Shown piece after piece: positions 35,271 through 42,742 of a stretch of 64,000 bases of DNA; within the stretch, counting starts at the first letter, position 1, and each line of letters opens with the position of its first letter. Source of the DNA: Mesorhizobium norvegicum (GTDB lineage Bacteria > Pseudomonadota > Alphaproteobacteria > Rhizobiales > Rhizobiaceae). Location: NCBI RefSeq assembly GCF_004919685.1, contig NZ_SMYZ01000025.1, positions 62,001 through 126,000 of the forward strand, read 5' to 3'. The notes beneath the pieces were generated by a model. That model was not told the origin of the DNA. It ran no database searches and saw only the letters and a list, made by a program, of their open reading frames with translations. The translations under genes and the position numbers were made by a program.

Positions 35271-36152
35271 ATGGCAAAGGAAATTCTGTGCAGCTTTGGC
35301 GTCGATGTCGATGCCGTGGCCGGATGGCTCGGGTCTTATGGCGGCGAGGATTCGCCGGACGATATTTCACGCGGCCTGTTTGCCGGCGAAGTCGGCAGCA
35401 TGCGCCTTTTGAAACTGTTCGAACGGTTCGGCATCAAGACCACATGGTTCATTCCCGGTCACTCGATCGAGACGTTTCCGGAGCAGATGCAGGCGGTGGC
35501 GGACGCGGGCCATGAAATCGGTATTCATGGCTACACCCACGAAAACCCGATCGCGATGACGCGCGAACAGGAGGTCGAGGTTCTCGACAAGTGCATCGAG
35601 CTGGTGACGAAACTGTCCGGCAAGCGCCCGACCGGCTATGTGGCGCCATGGTGGGAGTTTTCGACCGTCACCAACGAATTGCTGCTGGAACGCGGCATCA
35701 AGTACGACCACTCGCTGATGCACAATGATTTCACACCGTATTACGTGCGTGTCGGCGACAGCTGGACCAAGATCGACTATTCCAAAAAGCCCGCCGACTG
35801 GATGGTGCCGCTGAAGCGCGGCCACGAAACGGACCTGATCGAAATCCCGGCATCCTGGTATCTCGACGATCTGCCGCCGATGATGTTCATCAAGAAGTCA
35901 CCCAACAGTCACGGCTTCGTCAATCCGCGCGATATCGAGGACATGTGGAAGGCTCAGTTCGACTGGGTCTACCGGGAGATGGACTACGCGGTCTTCCCGA
36001 TCACCATCCATCCCGATGTCGCCGGCAGGCCACAGGTTCTGATGATGCTGGAACGGCTCTACGCCCATATCAGCAGTCATCCCGGCGTCAAATTCGTTAC
36101 GATGAACGAGATCGCCGATGATTTCGCCAAGCGCTTTCCGCGTCGGAAATAA
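35271..36152 (+). CDS. Polysaccharide deacetylase family protein, HpPgdA-like
   Basis: A 293-aa NodB-fold deacetylase. Metal ligands are visible: Asp12/Asp14 in GVDVDAVAG and His86/His90 in [12 protein letters not shown]. The sequence closely follows the Helicobacter pylori PgdA subgroup from its first residues ([48 protein letters not shown]). There is no signal peptide or membrane segment, so it is cytosolic. Members of this fold also include allantoinase PuuE; with an amidase, cyclase and importer in the operon, hydrolysis of a small amide seems likelier than cell-wall modification. The substrate is inferred. Confidence 0.88.
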   Translation: MAKEILCSFGVDVDAVAGWLGSYGGEDSPDDISRGLFAGEVGSMRLLKLFERFGIKTTWFIPGHSIETFPEQMQAVADAGHEIGIHGYTHENPIAMTREQEVEVLDKCIELVTKLSGKRPTGYVAPWWEFSTVTNELLLERGIKYDHSLMHNDFTPYYVRVGDSWTKIDYSKKPADWMVPLKRGHETDLIEIPASWYLDDLPPMMFIKKSPNSHGFVNPRDIEDMWKAQFDWVYREMDYAVFPITIHPDVAGRPQVLMMLERLYAHISSHPGVKFVTMNEIADDFAKRFPRRK

Positions 36153-36194
36153 GGTCGATAATGCCGGCGCTTTGTCCGTCATGAGGTCGTTGTC

Positions 36195-36527
36195 ATGTGT
36201 TCGCTGTGCGGAATTCTGGGAAGCAATGAGCACTGGGCCGATGCGGTGGCGCGTCCGGGCGTGTTTACACGCAACGCCGAGCGTGTCGACCGCCGCCGGG
36301 AGCGGGCGAAGCGCGTCCGTATCGCTGGCCGTATTCTCACCGAGTTCGGCATGTCCCTGTCGGACTGGCAGGGCAGTTCGTTCCTTCTGTCGACCAGCAC
36401 GGGCAAGACGGAGATGGTCGAGGATCTTGGACATCTGTGGCCGCTGGCGGAAAAGATATCCGGCCGCGTCTGCGATCCACTGTCCCATTCGCTGATCGAG
36501 AAGCTGGAGGGCGGCGGCGATGCCTGA
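36195..36527 (+). CDS. Conserved hypothetical protein with N-terminal CxxC
   Basis: A 110-aa protein, MCSLCGILGSNEHWADAV at the start, rich in Arg in the middle (RVDRRRERAKRVRIAG) and ending EKLEGGGDA. The Cys2-Cys5 pair plus the His suggests metal binding. I do not recognise the family. GAGG precedes the ATG by 8 nt, and the stop overlaps the CobW start by 8 bp, so the two are coupled. A partnership with the CobW metallochaperone is a reasonable guess. Confidence 0.75.
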   Translation: MCSLCGILGSNEHWADAVARPGVFTRNAERVDRRRERAKRVRIAGRILTEFGMSLSDWQGSSFLLSTSTGKTEMVEDLGHLWPLAEKISGRVCDPLSHSLIEKLEGGGDA

Positions 36528-37569
36528 TGCTTTCCCCGACTTCACGCCGGTCAACCTGCTGACCGGGTTTCTGGGCTCCGGCAAGACCACGCTTCTGCGC
36601 CGTCTGCTGCAGGATCCGGCGCTCTCCGATACGGCGGTGCTGATCAACGAGTTCGGCGAAGTCGGCCTCGACCATCATCTGCTGGAGCGGATCGATGACA
36701 CCATGGTGCTGCTGCAATCGGGCTGCGTGTGCTGCACCATCCGGGGCGAACTGGCGCAGGCGATGCGCGATCTGCAGTCAAAGCGCGAGCGCGGCATCGT
36801 CCCGCCCTTCCGGCGGCTGATCATGGAAAGCACCGGGCTTGCCGATCCGTTCCCGGTTCTGTCTACTCTCAAATCCGATCCTGTACTGCGCCATCATTTC
36901 AAGGCGGCAAATGTGATCACCACCCTCGATGCGGTGAATGGCCTGGTCCAGCTCGAAAGCCATGGCGAATCGGTGCGGCAAGCGGCAATCGCCGATGCGA
37001 TCGTGTTGACCAAGACCGATCTGACCGATGAGCCGGCGATCGCCCGGCTGATGCAGCGCGTGCGCCGGATCAATCCGGACGCCCCCTTTGTCGACGCGCA
37101 AGGCGATCACTTCGATGTCGATCGTCTGCTGAGCGGAGCATCGGGTTCGGGTGAGGGCGCGCCCTCAAAGGGTGGCTTTTATTGCGAGGAGCCGGTGTCC
37201 GCCATTGGCGAAGCGGGCAGCGCCCATCAAAAGCCGGTGCATTCCTTCGTCATGATCATCGACGCTCGTATCGACTGGACCGCCTTCGGACTGTGGTTGA
37301 CCATGCTGCTCAACCGGCACGGCGACAAGGTTCTGCGGGTCAAGGGCATTCTCAATATCGAGGGAGAGGACAACCCCGTCGCCATTCACGGCGTCCAGCA
37401 TCTCGTCCATACCCCTGTTCACATGACGGGCTGGCCATCGGATGATCGCCGTTCCCGCATCGTTTTCATTGTTGACGGACTGGATGCCGATTTGATCCGA
37501 CGCTCTTTTTCTGCCTTCAACCGGCTCGGGCTGCCACAGCCTGCAGTGAAGATCACCGAGACCGCGTAG
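36520..37569 (+). CDS. CobW/P47K-family GTP-binding metallochaperone
   Basis: A 349-aa G3E GTPase with Walker A GFLGSGKT (residues 16-23), the metal-binding CVCC (69-72, in QSGCVCCTIRG), the base-recognition TKTD near 166-169, and a C-terminal CobW_C domain including FVMIIDARIDW. Such proteins deliver zinc, cobalt or iron to a target enzyme, often one encoded nearby; nitrile hydratase and amidohydrolase clusters carry similar ones. Here candidates are the metal-dependent deacetylase and the cyclase-family hydrolase. Confidence 0.9.
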   Translation: MPDAFPDFTPVNLLTGFLGSGKTTLLRRLLQDPALSDTAVLINEFGEVGLDHHLLERIDDTMVLLQSGCVCCTIRGELAQAMRDLQSKRERGIVPPFRRLIMESTGLADPFPVLSTLKSDPVLRHHFKAANVITTLDAVNGLVQLESHGESVRQAAIADAIVLTKTDLTDEPAIARLMQRVRRINPDAPFVDAQGDHFDVDRLLSGASGSGEGAPSKGGFYCEEPVSAIGEAGSAHQKPVHSFVMIIDARIDWTAFGLWLTMLLNRHGDKVLRVKGILNIEGEDNPVAIHGVQHLVHTPVHMTGWPSDDRRSRIVFIVDGLDADLIRRSFSAFNRLGLPQPAVKITETA

Positions 37570-37574
37570 AGGAC

Positions 37575-38795
37575 ATGAACAAGCACAACAAGCCATCGAC
37601 ACTGTCGTCGCCTGCAGTTCACACGCAGGGTCGGCCGAAGCTTCGCATTCTCGGCACCGCAATTTCCCTGCTGGAGGAGCTACGACTCGGCGCCGAGCGC
37701 GATCTCGGCATGGATATCGAATTCGACAACCAGGATTTCATGACGGCGCAGCACAAGGCGGCGCTGGAACCGGACACCTATGATATTTACGACCAGTGTT
37801 TTCACAATCTCGATATCGTCTGGTACTGGCGGGCGGTGCAGCCGATCGATATCGATCGGATCGGCCTCTGGGATGAAATCACCGATCTGACCAAGACGGG
37901 GCGCATCGGTCCGAACGCGCGGATCGGCCAGGGCGATGCGCCGGTCACCAAGCTTTTCGTACAACCGAACCTTGCCCTGGACGAAAAACCGTCGCGCTGG
38001 ATTTCCATGCTGCCGACGACCCACAATTTCGACAGCTTTGCCTACAGTCCCGAGGTCATAAACAAAAACTCTGCGCGGATGACCTCGTGGGCAGCGCTGC
38101 TGGACGAGGAATTTCACGGGCATGCGGCGCTGGTCAACGAGCCGGCGATCGGCATTTTCGACGCGGCGCTCGCAGCCCAGGCGGCGGGCCTGATGACCTT
38201 CAAAAATCTCGGCAACATGTCGGTCGAGGAAATCGACAGACTGATGGATATTCTGGAGGCGCGCAAGAAATCCGGATTCTTCAAAGGGTTCTGGAGGTCC
38301 GCCGAAGATGCCGCCGATCTGATGACCTGCGGTGACGCCGTCATCGAAAGCATGTGGTCGCTCGGCATCAGCAAGCTGGACCTGCGCGGCGTTCCCGTGG
38401 AGCTGGCAAATCCGGTGGAGGGCTACCGCGCGTGGCACGGCGGGCTATGCCTGTCCAAGCGGCTGAACGGACGCATGCTGGACGCGGCTTACGAGTATCT
38501 GAACTGGTGGCTGTCGGGATGGCCAGGCGCCGTGGTTGCGCGCCAGGGCTATTACATGTCGACGCCCGAACGGTCCCGGGCGCACATGACGCCTGCCGAA
38601 TGGGACTACTGGTACCAGGGATTGCCGGCGGCGAACGACCTTCCGGGGCCGGATGGATTGCTTCGGGTCAAGGCGGGAACGGTCAGAAGCGGCGGCTCTT
38701 ACTGGCAACGTGCCAATTCCATTGCCGTCTGGAACACCACCATGGATGAACACAATTATCTCGTGCGCCGCTGGATGCAATTTGTCGCGGCCTGA
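37575..38795 (+). CDS. Solute-binding-protein homologue without a signal peptide
   Basis: A 406-aa PotD/PotF-like protein related to the true binding protein at 32805; shared blocks include YNPE/YSPE-type segments, YLNWWLSGWPG against YADYWLSGPPG, and QGYYMSTPERSRAHM against QGYYSPTTNIKEVM. The N-terminus, MNKHNKPSTLSSPAVHTQGR, is polar and has no Sec, Tat or lipobox feature, so it should stay in the cytosol. GAGGAC stands right before the ATG, 5 bp after cobW, so the start is well supported. It may be an intracellular sensor, carrier or scaffold for the imported ligand; this is inference. Confidence 0.85.
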   Translation: MNKHNKPSTLSSPAVHTQGRPKLRILGTAISLLEELRLGAERDLGMDIEFDNQDFMTAQHKAALEPDTYDIYDQCFHNLDIVWYWRAVQPIDIDRIGLWDEITDLTKTGRIGPNARIGQGDAPVTKLFVQPNLALDEKPSRWISMLPTTHNFDSFAYSPEVINKNSARMTSWAALLDEEFHGHAALVNEPAIGIFDAALAAQAAGLMTFKNLGNMSVEEIDRLMDILEARKKSGFFKGFWRSAEDAADLMTCGDAVIESMWSLGISKLDLRGVPVELANPVEGYRAWHGGLCLSKRLNGRMLDAAYEYLNWWLSGWPGAVVARQGYYMSTPERSRAHMTPAEWDYWYQGLPAANDLPGPDGLLRVKAGTVRSGGSYWQRANSIAVWNTTMDEHNYLVRRWMQFVAA

Positions 38796-38822
38796 GAACG
38801 CCTCGGAAAAGGAAGCATAGCC

Positions 38823-40190
38823 ATCACAAAAAAACTGAATTCCCTGTCTGTTGCCCAACTCTCGGTGGTGATCCAGTCCGGTTCGGTTGACCCGGTCGAG
38901 GTCGCCGAGGCGACGTTCGACGCAATTGCCGCCCATGCCGATCCGGCCGTTTTCATCAGCCTGTTACGCGACCGGGCAATGAGCGAGGCGGGTGCTGCCT
39001 CACGCCGGATCAGGGATGGCCGCTCACTTGGCCTTCTCGATGGCATTCCGGTTGCCTGGAAGGACCTGTTCGACATCACCGGCCTGGCAACGACGGCGGG
39101 CTCCAAGGTTCTTGCCCATGACGCGCCGGCACTCGAGGATGCCGATGTTGTCTCGCATTTGAAGGCGGCCGGCATGGTTGCCACCGGCCGCGTCAATATG
39201 AGCGAGTTTGCATTTTCCGGGCTCGGTATCAATCCCCACTACGGCACACCGAAGAACCCCAGAAGTACGGATGTGCCGCGTATTCCGGGTGGCTCCTCGT
39301 CGGGCTCTGGCGTTGCTGTCGCGGCCGGTCTGGTTCCGGTCTCGATCGGAACCGACACTGGCGGCTCCGTGCGCATCCCTGCCGCCTTCAACGGGATTGT
39401 CGGATACAAGGCCACCCGCGGGCGCTATTCGATGCGCGGCGTCTTTCCGCTGGCGCAGAGCCTCGATGCGCTGGGGCCGCTCTGCCGCACGGTGCAGGAT
39501 GCGGTCTGGATCGATGCCGCCATGCGCAGCTTGTCGGCACCCTCGATAGGTCGCGGCTCCCTCCAGGGCCTGACCATCGTGATCCCGCAGAACGTGGTGT
39601 TCGACGATGTCCAGCCCGGCGTGTCGGACGCTTTCGAGGCGGCAATCACACGCCTTGCCAAGGCAGGCGTCAAGATCGTGCGGTTTGCCATCCCCGCCTT
39701 CAACGAGATTCTGGATCTGACCGCGCGGCATGGCGCGCTGGTGACGGCGGAAGCCTATGCCCTGCATCAGAGCCGGCTTTCCGGCCCGGAGGCCGCCGAC
39801 ATGGATCCGCGCGTGGTGACACGGACGCGGCTCGGCGCCAAGATTACGCTTGTCGACTATCTCACGATCATCAATGCGCGCACCCGGCTGATCGGGGAGG
39901 TCGCTGGACTTGTGGACGCCGGGGCGCTGATCGCCTTTCCAACCGTCGTCCATGTGGCCCCGCCCATCGAGCCGTTGAAAACCGATGACGACCTGTTCGT
40001 CAAAACCAACATGCGCACTTTGCGCAATACGCTGCTCGGCAATTTCCTCGACTGGTGCGGCGTTTCCATACCTTGCGGCACGGGCGAGGCCGGCATGCCT
40101 GTCGGCTTCCTGCTGTCGGCGCTGCCGGCGCGCGACGAGCAGCTGCTGTCGGCAGCACTTTGTGCCGAAGCGGTCATTCGCGGCCAATAG
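38823..40190 (+). CDS. Amidase signature family enzyme
   Basis: An amidase of about 441-455 aa. Counting from the GTG at 38865, the Ser-cisSer-Lys triad is Lys66 (VAWKDLFD), the Gly/Ser loop PGGSSSGSG around 141-149 and the nucleophile region DTGGSVRIPA near 164-173. The coding similarity extends 14 codons further upstream (TKKLNSLSVAQLSVVIQSG), beginning with ATC at 38823, where an AAGGA sits 9-10 nt upstream. There is no ATG, GTG or TTG in that extension. Either ATC is used as a rare start or translation begins at the GTG pair with a shortened N-terminus. It hydrolyses an amide, probably of the imported substrate. Confidence 0.88.
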   Translation: MTKKLNSLSVAQLSVVIQSGSVDPVEVAEATFDAIAAHADPAVFISLLRDRAMSEAGAASRRIRDGRSLGLLDGIPVAWKDLFDITGLATTAGSKVLAHDAPALEDADVVSHLKAAGMVATGRVNMSEFAFSGLGINPHYGTPKNPRSTDVPRIPGGSSSGSGVAVAAGLVPVSIGTDTGGSVRIPAAFNGIVGYKATRGRYSMRGVFPLAQSLDALGPLCRTVQDAVWIDAAMRSLSAPSIGRGSLQGLTIVIPQNVVFDDVQPGVSDAFEAAITRLAKAGVKIVRFAIPAFNEILDLTARHGALVTAEAYALHQSRLSGPEAADMDPRVVTRTRLGAKITLVDYLTIINARTRLIGEVAGLVDAGALIAFPTVVHVAPPIEPLKTDDDLFVKTNMRTLRNTLLGNFLDWCGVSIPCGTGEAGMPVGFLLSALPARDEQLLSAALCAEAVIRGQ

Positions 40191-40258
40191 CGCTGCCGCC
40201 CAGATGAATATGGAAGCCTTTGGTCGGGTTTCCCAATCGAAGAACAAGGAGAACAGCA

Positions 40259-41227
40259 ATGTGCATGGCGTGTTACGTCGACGAGGCAATGAAGAGCAAG
40301 ATCATTGCCTACAATGCCGAATTCCATAAGGTCACCAAGAGCCCTTACGGCAGCGACGACGAGATCGGCATGCTGAACCTCATCGATGCCAAGTCCCGCT
40401 CGGCCATCATGAGCCGCACCGATCCATCCAAGGTTTTCGATCTGTCAGTGGATCATTTCATCGGCATGCCCGGCTGGTTCGGTGCCGGCGATCAACCCTA
40501 TCAGATCTGGATGACGCACACGCCGCAGGGTGAGATCGTTGCCAACGCGATGGGCGTCACCCCCGAAGCCAACAAGCTCGTCGGTTATTCCGGCGATGCG
40601 ATATCGATGTACACCCATTGTGGGACCCACATCGATACCTTCAATCATTTCGGCTACAATGGCGAGATATTCAACGGCTTTACCGCGCGCGACCATCTCG
40701 GCAGCCGCGCCTGGCAAAAATGCGGACCGGAAAAATATCCGCCGATTTTTGCGCGCGGCATTCTGCTGGATGTCGCGGCTCTGCACGGCGTCGATACGTT
40801 GCCGCCAAGCCATCCGATCGGCAAGGCCGATATCGAGGGTTGCCTGAAGAAGCAGGGCCTGTCGATCAGGCCTGGTGATGTCGTCCTGCTTCGCACGGGT
40901 CAAATGCTGCTATGGCCCGACAAGGCGTTCGCCAGCAACACGCCCGGGCTCAATCGCGAAGGCGCCGAATATCTCGCCAAGCACGGCGTGATCATGATCG
41001 GCGCCGACAATCTGACACTGGAACAGACACCTTCGGCACATCAGGAGAATTTCTTCCCCGTTCACACCTATCTTCTGGCCGAAGCCGGCGTTCCCATCTT
41101 GGAAATGGCCCAGCTGGAGGAACTGGCGGCGGAAAAGGTCTATGAGTTTGCCTTTTTCGGTGCCTGCATCAAGCTGCGCGGCGCCACGGGAACGCCGATG
41201 CGGCCGGTGGCGATGCCGCTTCGATAA
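40259..41227 (+). CDS. Cyclase-family metal-dependent hydrolase (KynB/isatin hydrolase-like)
   Basis: A 322-aa protein of the cyclase family (PF04199). The metal motif H-x-G-T-H-x-D appears as HCGTHIDTFNH at residues 120-130, with a second block near GADNLTLEQ and HQENFFPVHTYLL. Relatives include kynurenine formamidase KynB and isatin hydrolase, all manganese or zinc enzymes acting on amide or lactam bonds. The start MCMACYVDEAM follows AAGGAG; its Cys2/Cys5 pair resembles that of the 110-aa protein upstream. Last gene of the operon. Confidence 0.9.
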   Translation: MCMACYVDEAMKSKIIAYNAEFHKVTKSPYGSDDEIGMLNLIDAKSRSAIMSRTDPSKVFDLSVDHFIGMPGWFGAGDQPYQIWMTHTPQGEIVANAMGVTPEANKLVGYSGDAISMYTHCGTHIDTFNHFGYNGEIFNGFTARDHLGSRAWQKCGPEKYPPIFARGILLDVAALHGVDTLPPSHPIGKADIEGCLKKQGLSIRPGDVVLLRTGQMLLWPDKAFASNTPGLNREGAEYLAKHGVIMIGADNLTLEQTPSAHQENFFPVHTYLLAEAGVPILEMAQLEELAAEKVYEFAFFGACIKLRGATGTPMRPVAMPLR

Positions 41228-41298
41228 ATTGCGTGCACGCCCGCGAAACTGCGCGCTTGCAAGCAAGTATTAGCGGCTGTTCGATCGACAGCAACAGG

Positions 41299-41403
41299 CT
41301 AAAGCGCGTCGCGTTTGAACGGATTCAGGCGACGCGCTTTAGGTCTTTGTTTTTATGCATGTCGTTCTCCCAAAACCGAGGTCACTTTTGGGCGACATGC
41401 ACT
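41299..41403 (+). repeat. RIME-like inverted repeat, left copy
   Basis: A 105-bp element made of one hairpin (AAAGCGCGTCGCG...CGACGCGCTTT), a GTCTTTGTTTTTATG linker and a second hairpin (ATGTCGTTCTCCCAAAA...TTTTGGGCGACAT). It is nearly identical to 42534-42638 in the opposite orientation. It takes up a third of the 327-bp gap before the AraC gene. Confidence 0.88.
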
Positions 41404-41554
41404 AAGGAAATCGAACCCCGTTCCGGCATGGGAAAGCGAGCCAACTGCCAACGACCACATAAGTTTATTCGTTTTTGACCAATACGCGCGGGCGGATTCC
41501 TGTAATCTTCAGAAAAACACCGGGCTAACCGGGGCCAACCAGAAAGGTCGGGGA

Positions 41555-42535
41555 ATGAAATACGTCGTCGATTCGATCGGCGGTCCCGCAGGCGGTGATG
41601 CCTGGCAAGCCGCTGTTACCGAAGCCTATTTTCCGCTCGACACCGAGTATCGGAACCGTCGTGAATTTTCAGGCACGCTGGAAACCTTCTCTCTCGGGCT
41701 CGTCAGCGTGTCTAAAATGCACTGCGATGCCGTAAGCTATCGCCGCCATCGCCGCCACTTCCTCAACGAGCGTGACGCCAGCCTGCTCATCACCATCCCG
41801 GAGATGTCGGAGGTGAATTTCTCGCAAGGGTCGAGGACCGTCAATTGCGGTCCGGGGGGCTTCCTCGTTGAGAGGGGAGATGCGCCTTACGAATTCTGGC
41901 ACGGCAAGCCAAACGCGCTGTGGGTCCTGAAGGTGCCGTCATCGAGCGTTCGGGCACGGATCGGATCCGCCGAACGGCTCAGTGCCCTCAGTTTCGACGC
42001 GACCCAAGGCATCGCCGCGCTCTTCCTCGACACGGTGCGAACCACGATCGGCCATCTCGATGAGATCACTGAAGTCGCTCGTGAGATGATGGGCAGGCAC
42101 ATCCTGGAAATGCTGTGCCTGTCGATCGTGAGCGACGATCGCGTGCTGGACAGCAGCATCTCGTCGATCCGGGCCGGCCATTTGCATCGCGCCGAGCAGT
42201 ATATTCGCGACAACCTGAAGAATTCCGGCCTCGGCCCGCAGGCGGTTGCCGATGCCTGCGGTATCTCCCTGCGTTACCTGCAGGTTCTTTTTCAGGACAG
42301 CAACCAGTCGATCAACGGCTTCATCCGCGACGCCCGGCTTGAACTTTGCGCCGAGGAGCTGATGTCGGTGACCAACATCAGCAGCGTTGCCGAGATCGCT
42401 TACCGCTGGGGCTTCGCTGACCAGTCTCAGTTCTGCAAGCACTACCGGACGCGGTTCGGCTGCGCACCGACCGATACCCGTCGCGAAGCAGCGAACCGGG
42501 CAGGCCGCGCTTCGACCTCGAGAGAGCGGCACTAG
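41555..42535 (+). CDS. AraC-family transcriptional regulator
   Basis: A 326-aa regulator with an N-terminal AraC-binding-like (PF14525) sensor region (residues about 40-200) and two C-terminal helix-turn-helices, including QAVADACGISLRYLQVLFQD and VAEIAYRWGFADQSQFCKHY. The ATG at 41555 follows GGTCGGGGA; an open frame runs back into the left repeat but is not needed. The TAG stop lies in the right repeat. It precedes and probably activates the hyu/molybdenum-hydroxylase genes. Confidence 0.9.
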   Translation: MKYVVDSIGGPAGGDAWQAAVTEAYFPLDTEYRNRREFSGTLETFSLGLVSVSKMHCDAVSYRRHRRHFLNERDASLLITIPEMSEVNFSQGSRTVNCGPGGFLVERGDAPYEFWHGKPNALWVLKVPSSSVRARIGSAERLSALSFDATQGIAALFLDTVRTTIGHLDEITEVAREMMGRHILEMLCLSIVSDDRVLDSSISSIRAGHLHRAEQYIRDNLKNSGLGPQAVADACGISLRYLQVLFQDSNQSINGFIRDARLELCAEELMSVTNISSVAEIAYRWGFADQSQFCKHYRTRFGCAPTDTRREAANRAGRASTSRERH

Positions 42536-42638
42536 TGCATGTCGCCCAAAAGTGGCCCCGGTTTTGGGAGAACGACATGCATAAAAACAAAGACCTAAAG
42601 CGCGTCGCCTGAATCCGTTCAAACGCGACGCGCTTTAG
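42534..42638 (-). repeat. RIME-like inverted repeat, right copy
   Basis: Reverse complement of 41299-41403 over 105 bp with only a few mismatches in the second hairpin loop. The AraC stop codon overlaps its first bases. Confidence 0.88.
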
Positions 42639-42742
42639 ACCCGACGAAATCCGGGCCAATTCCACGATGTATTGCGACGTCACCCGGCAAGGGGGCGGCG
42701 AAAGCCGGGCCTTGCCCGCAAAGACCCTGCGAAGGAGCTGTC

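Noticed and set aside
42378..42683. Minus-strand frame with VAFERIQATRFRSLFLCMSF
   Set aside because: It is a translation of the RIME-like repeat; the same peptide appears from the left copy, so it marks the repeat and not a gene.
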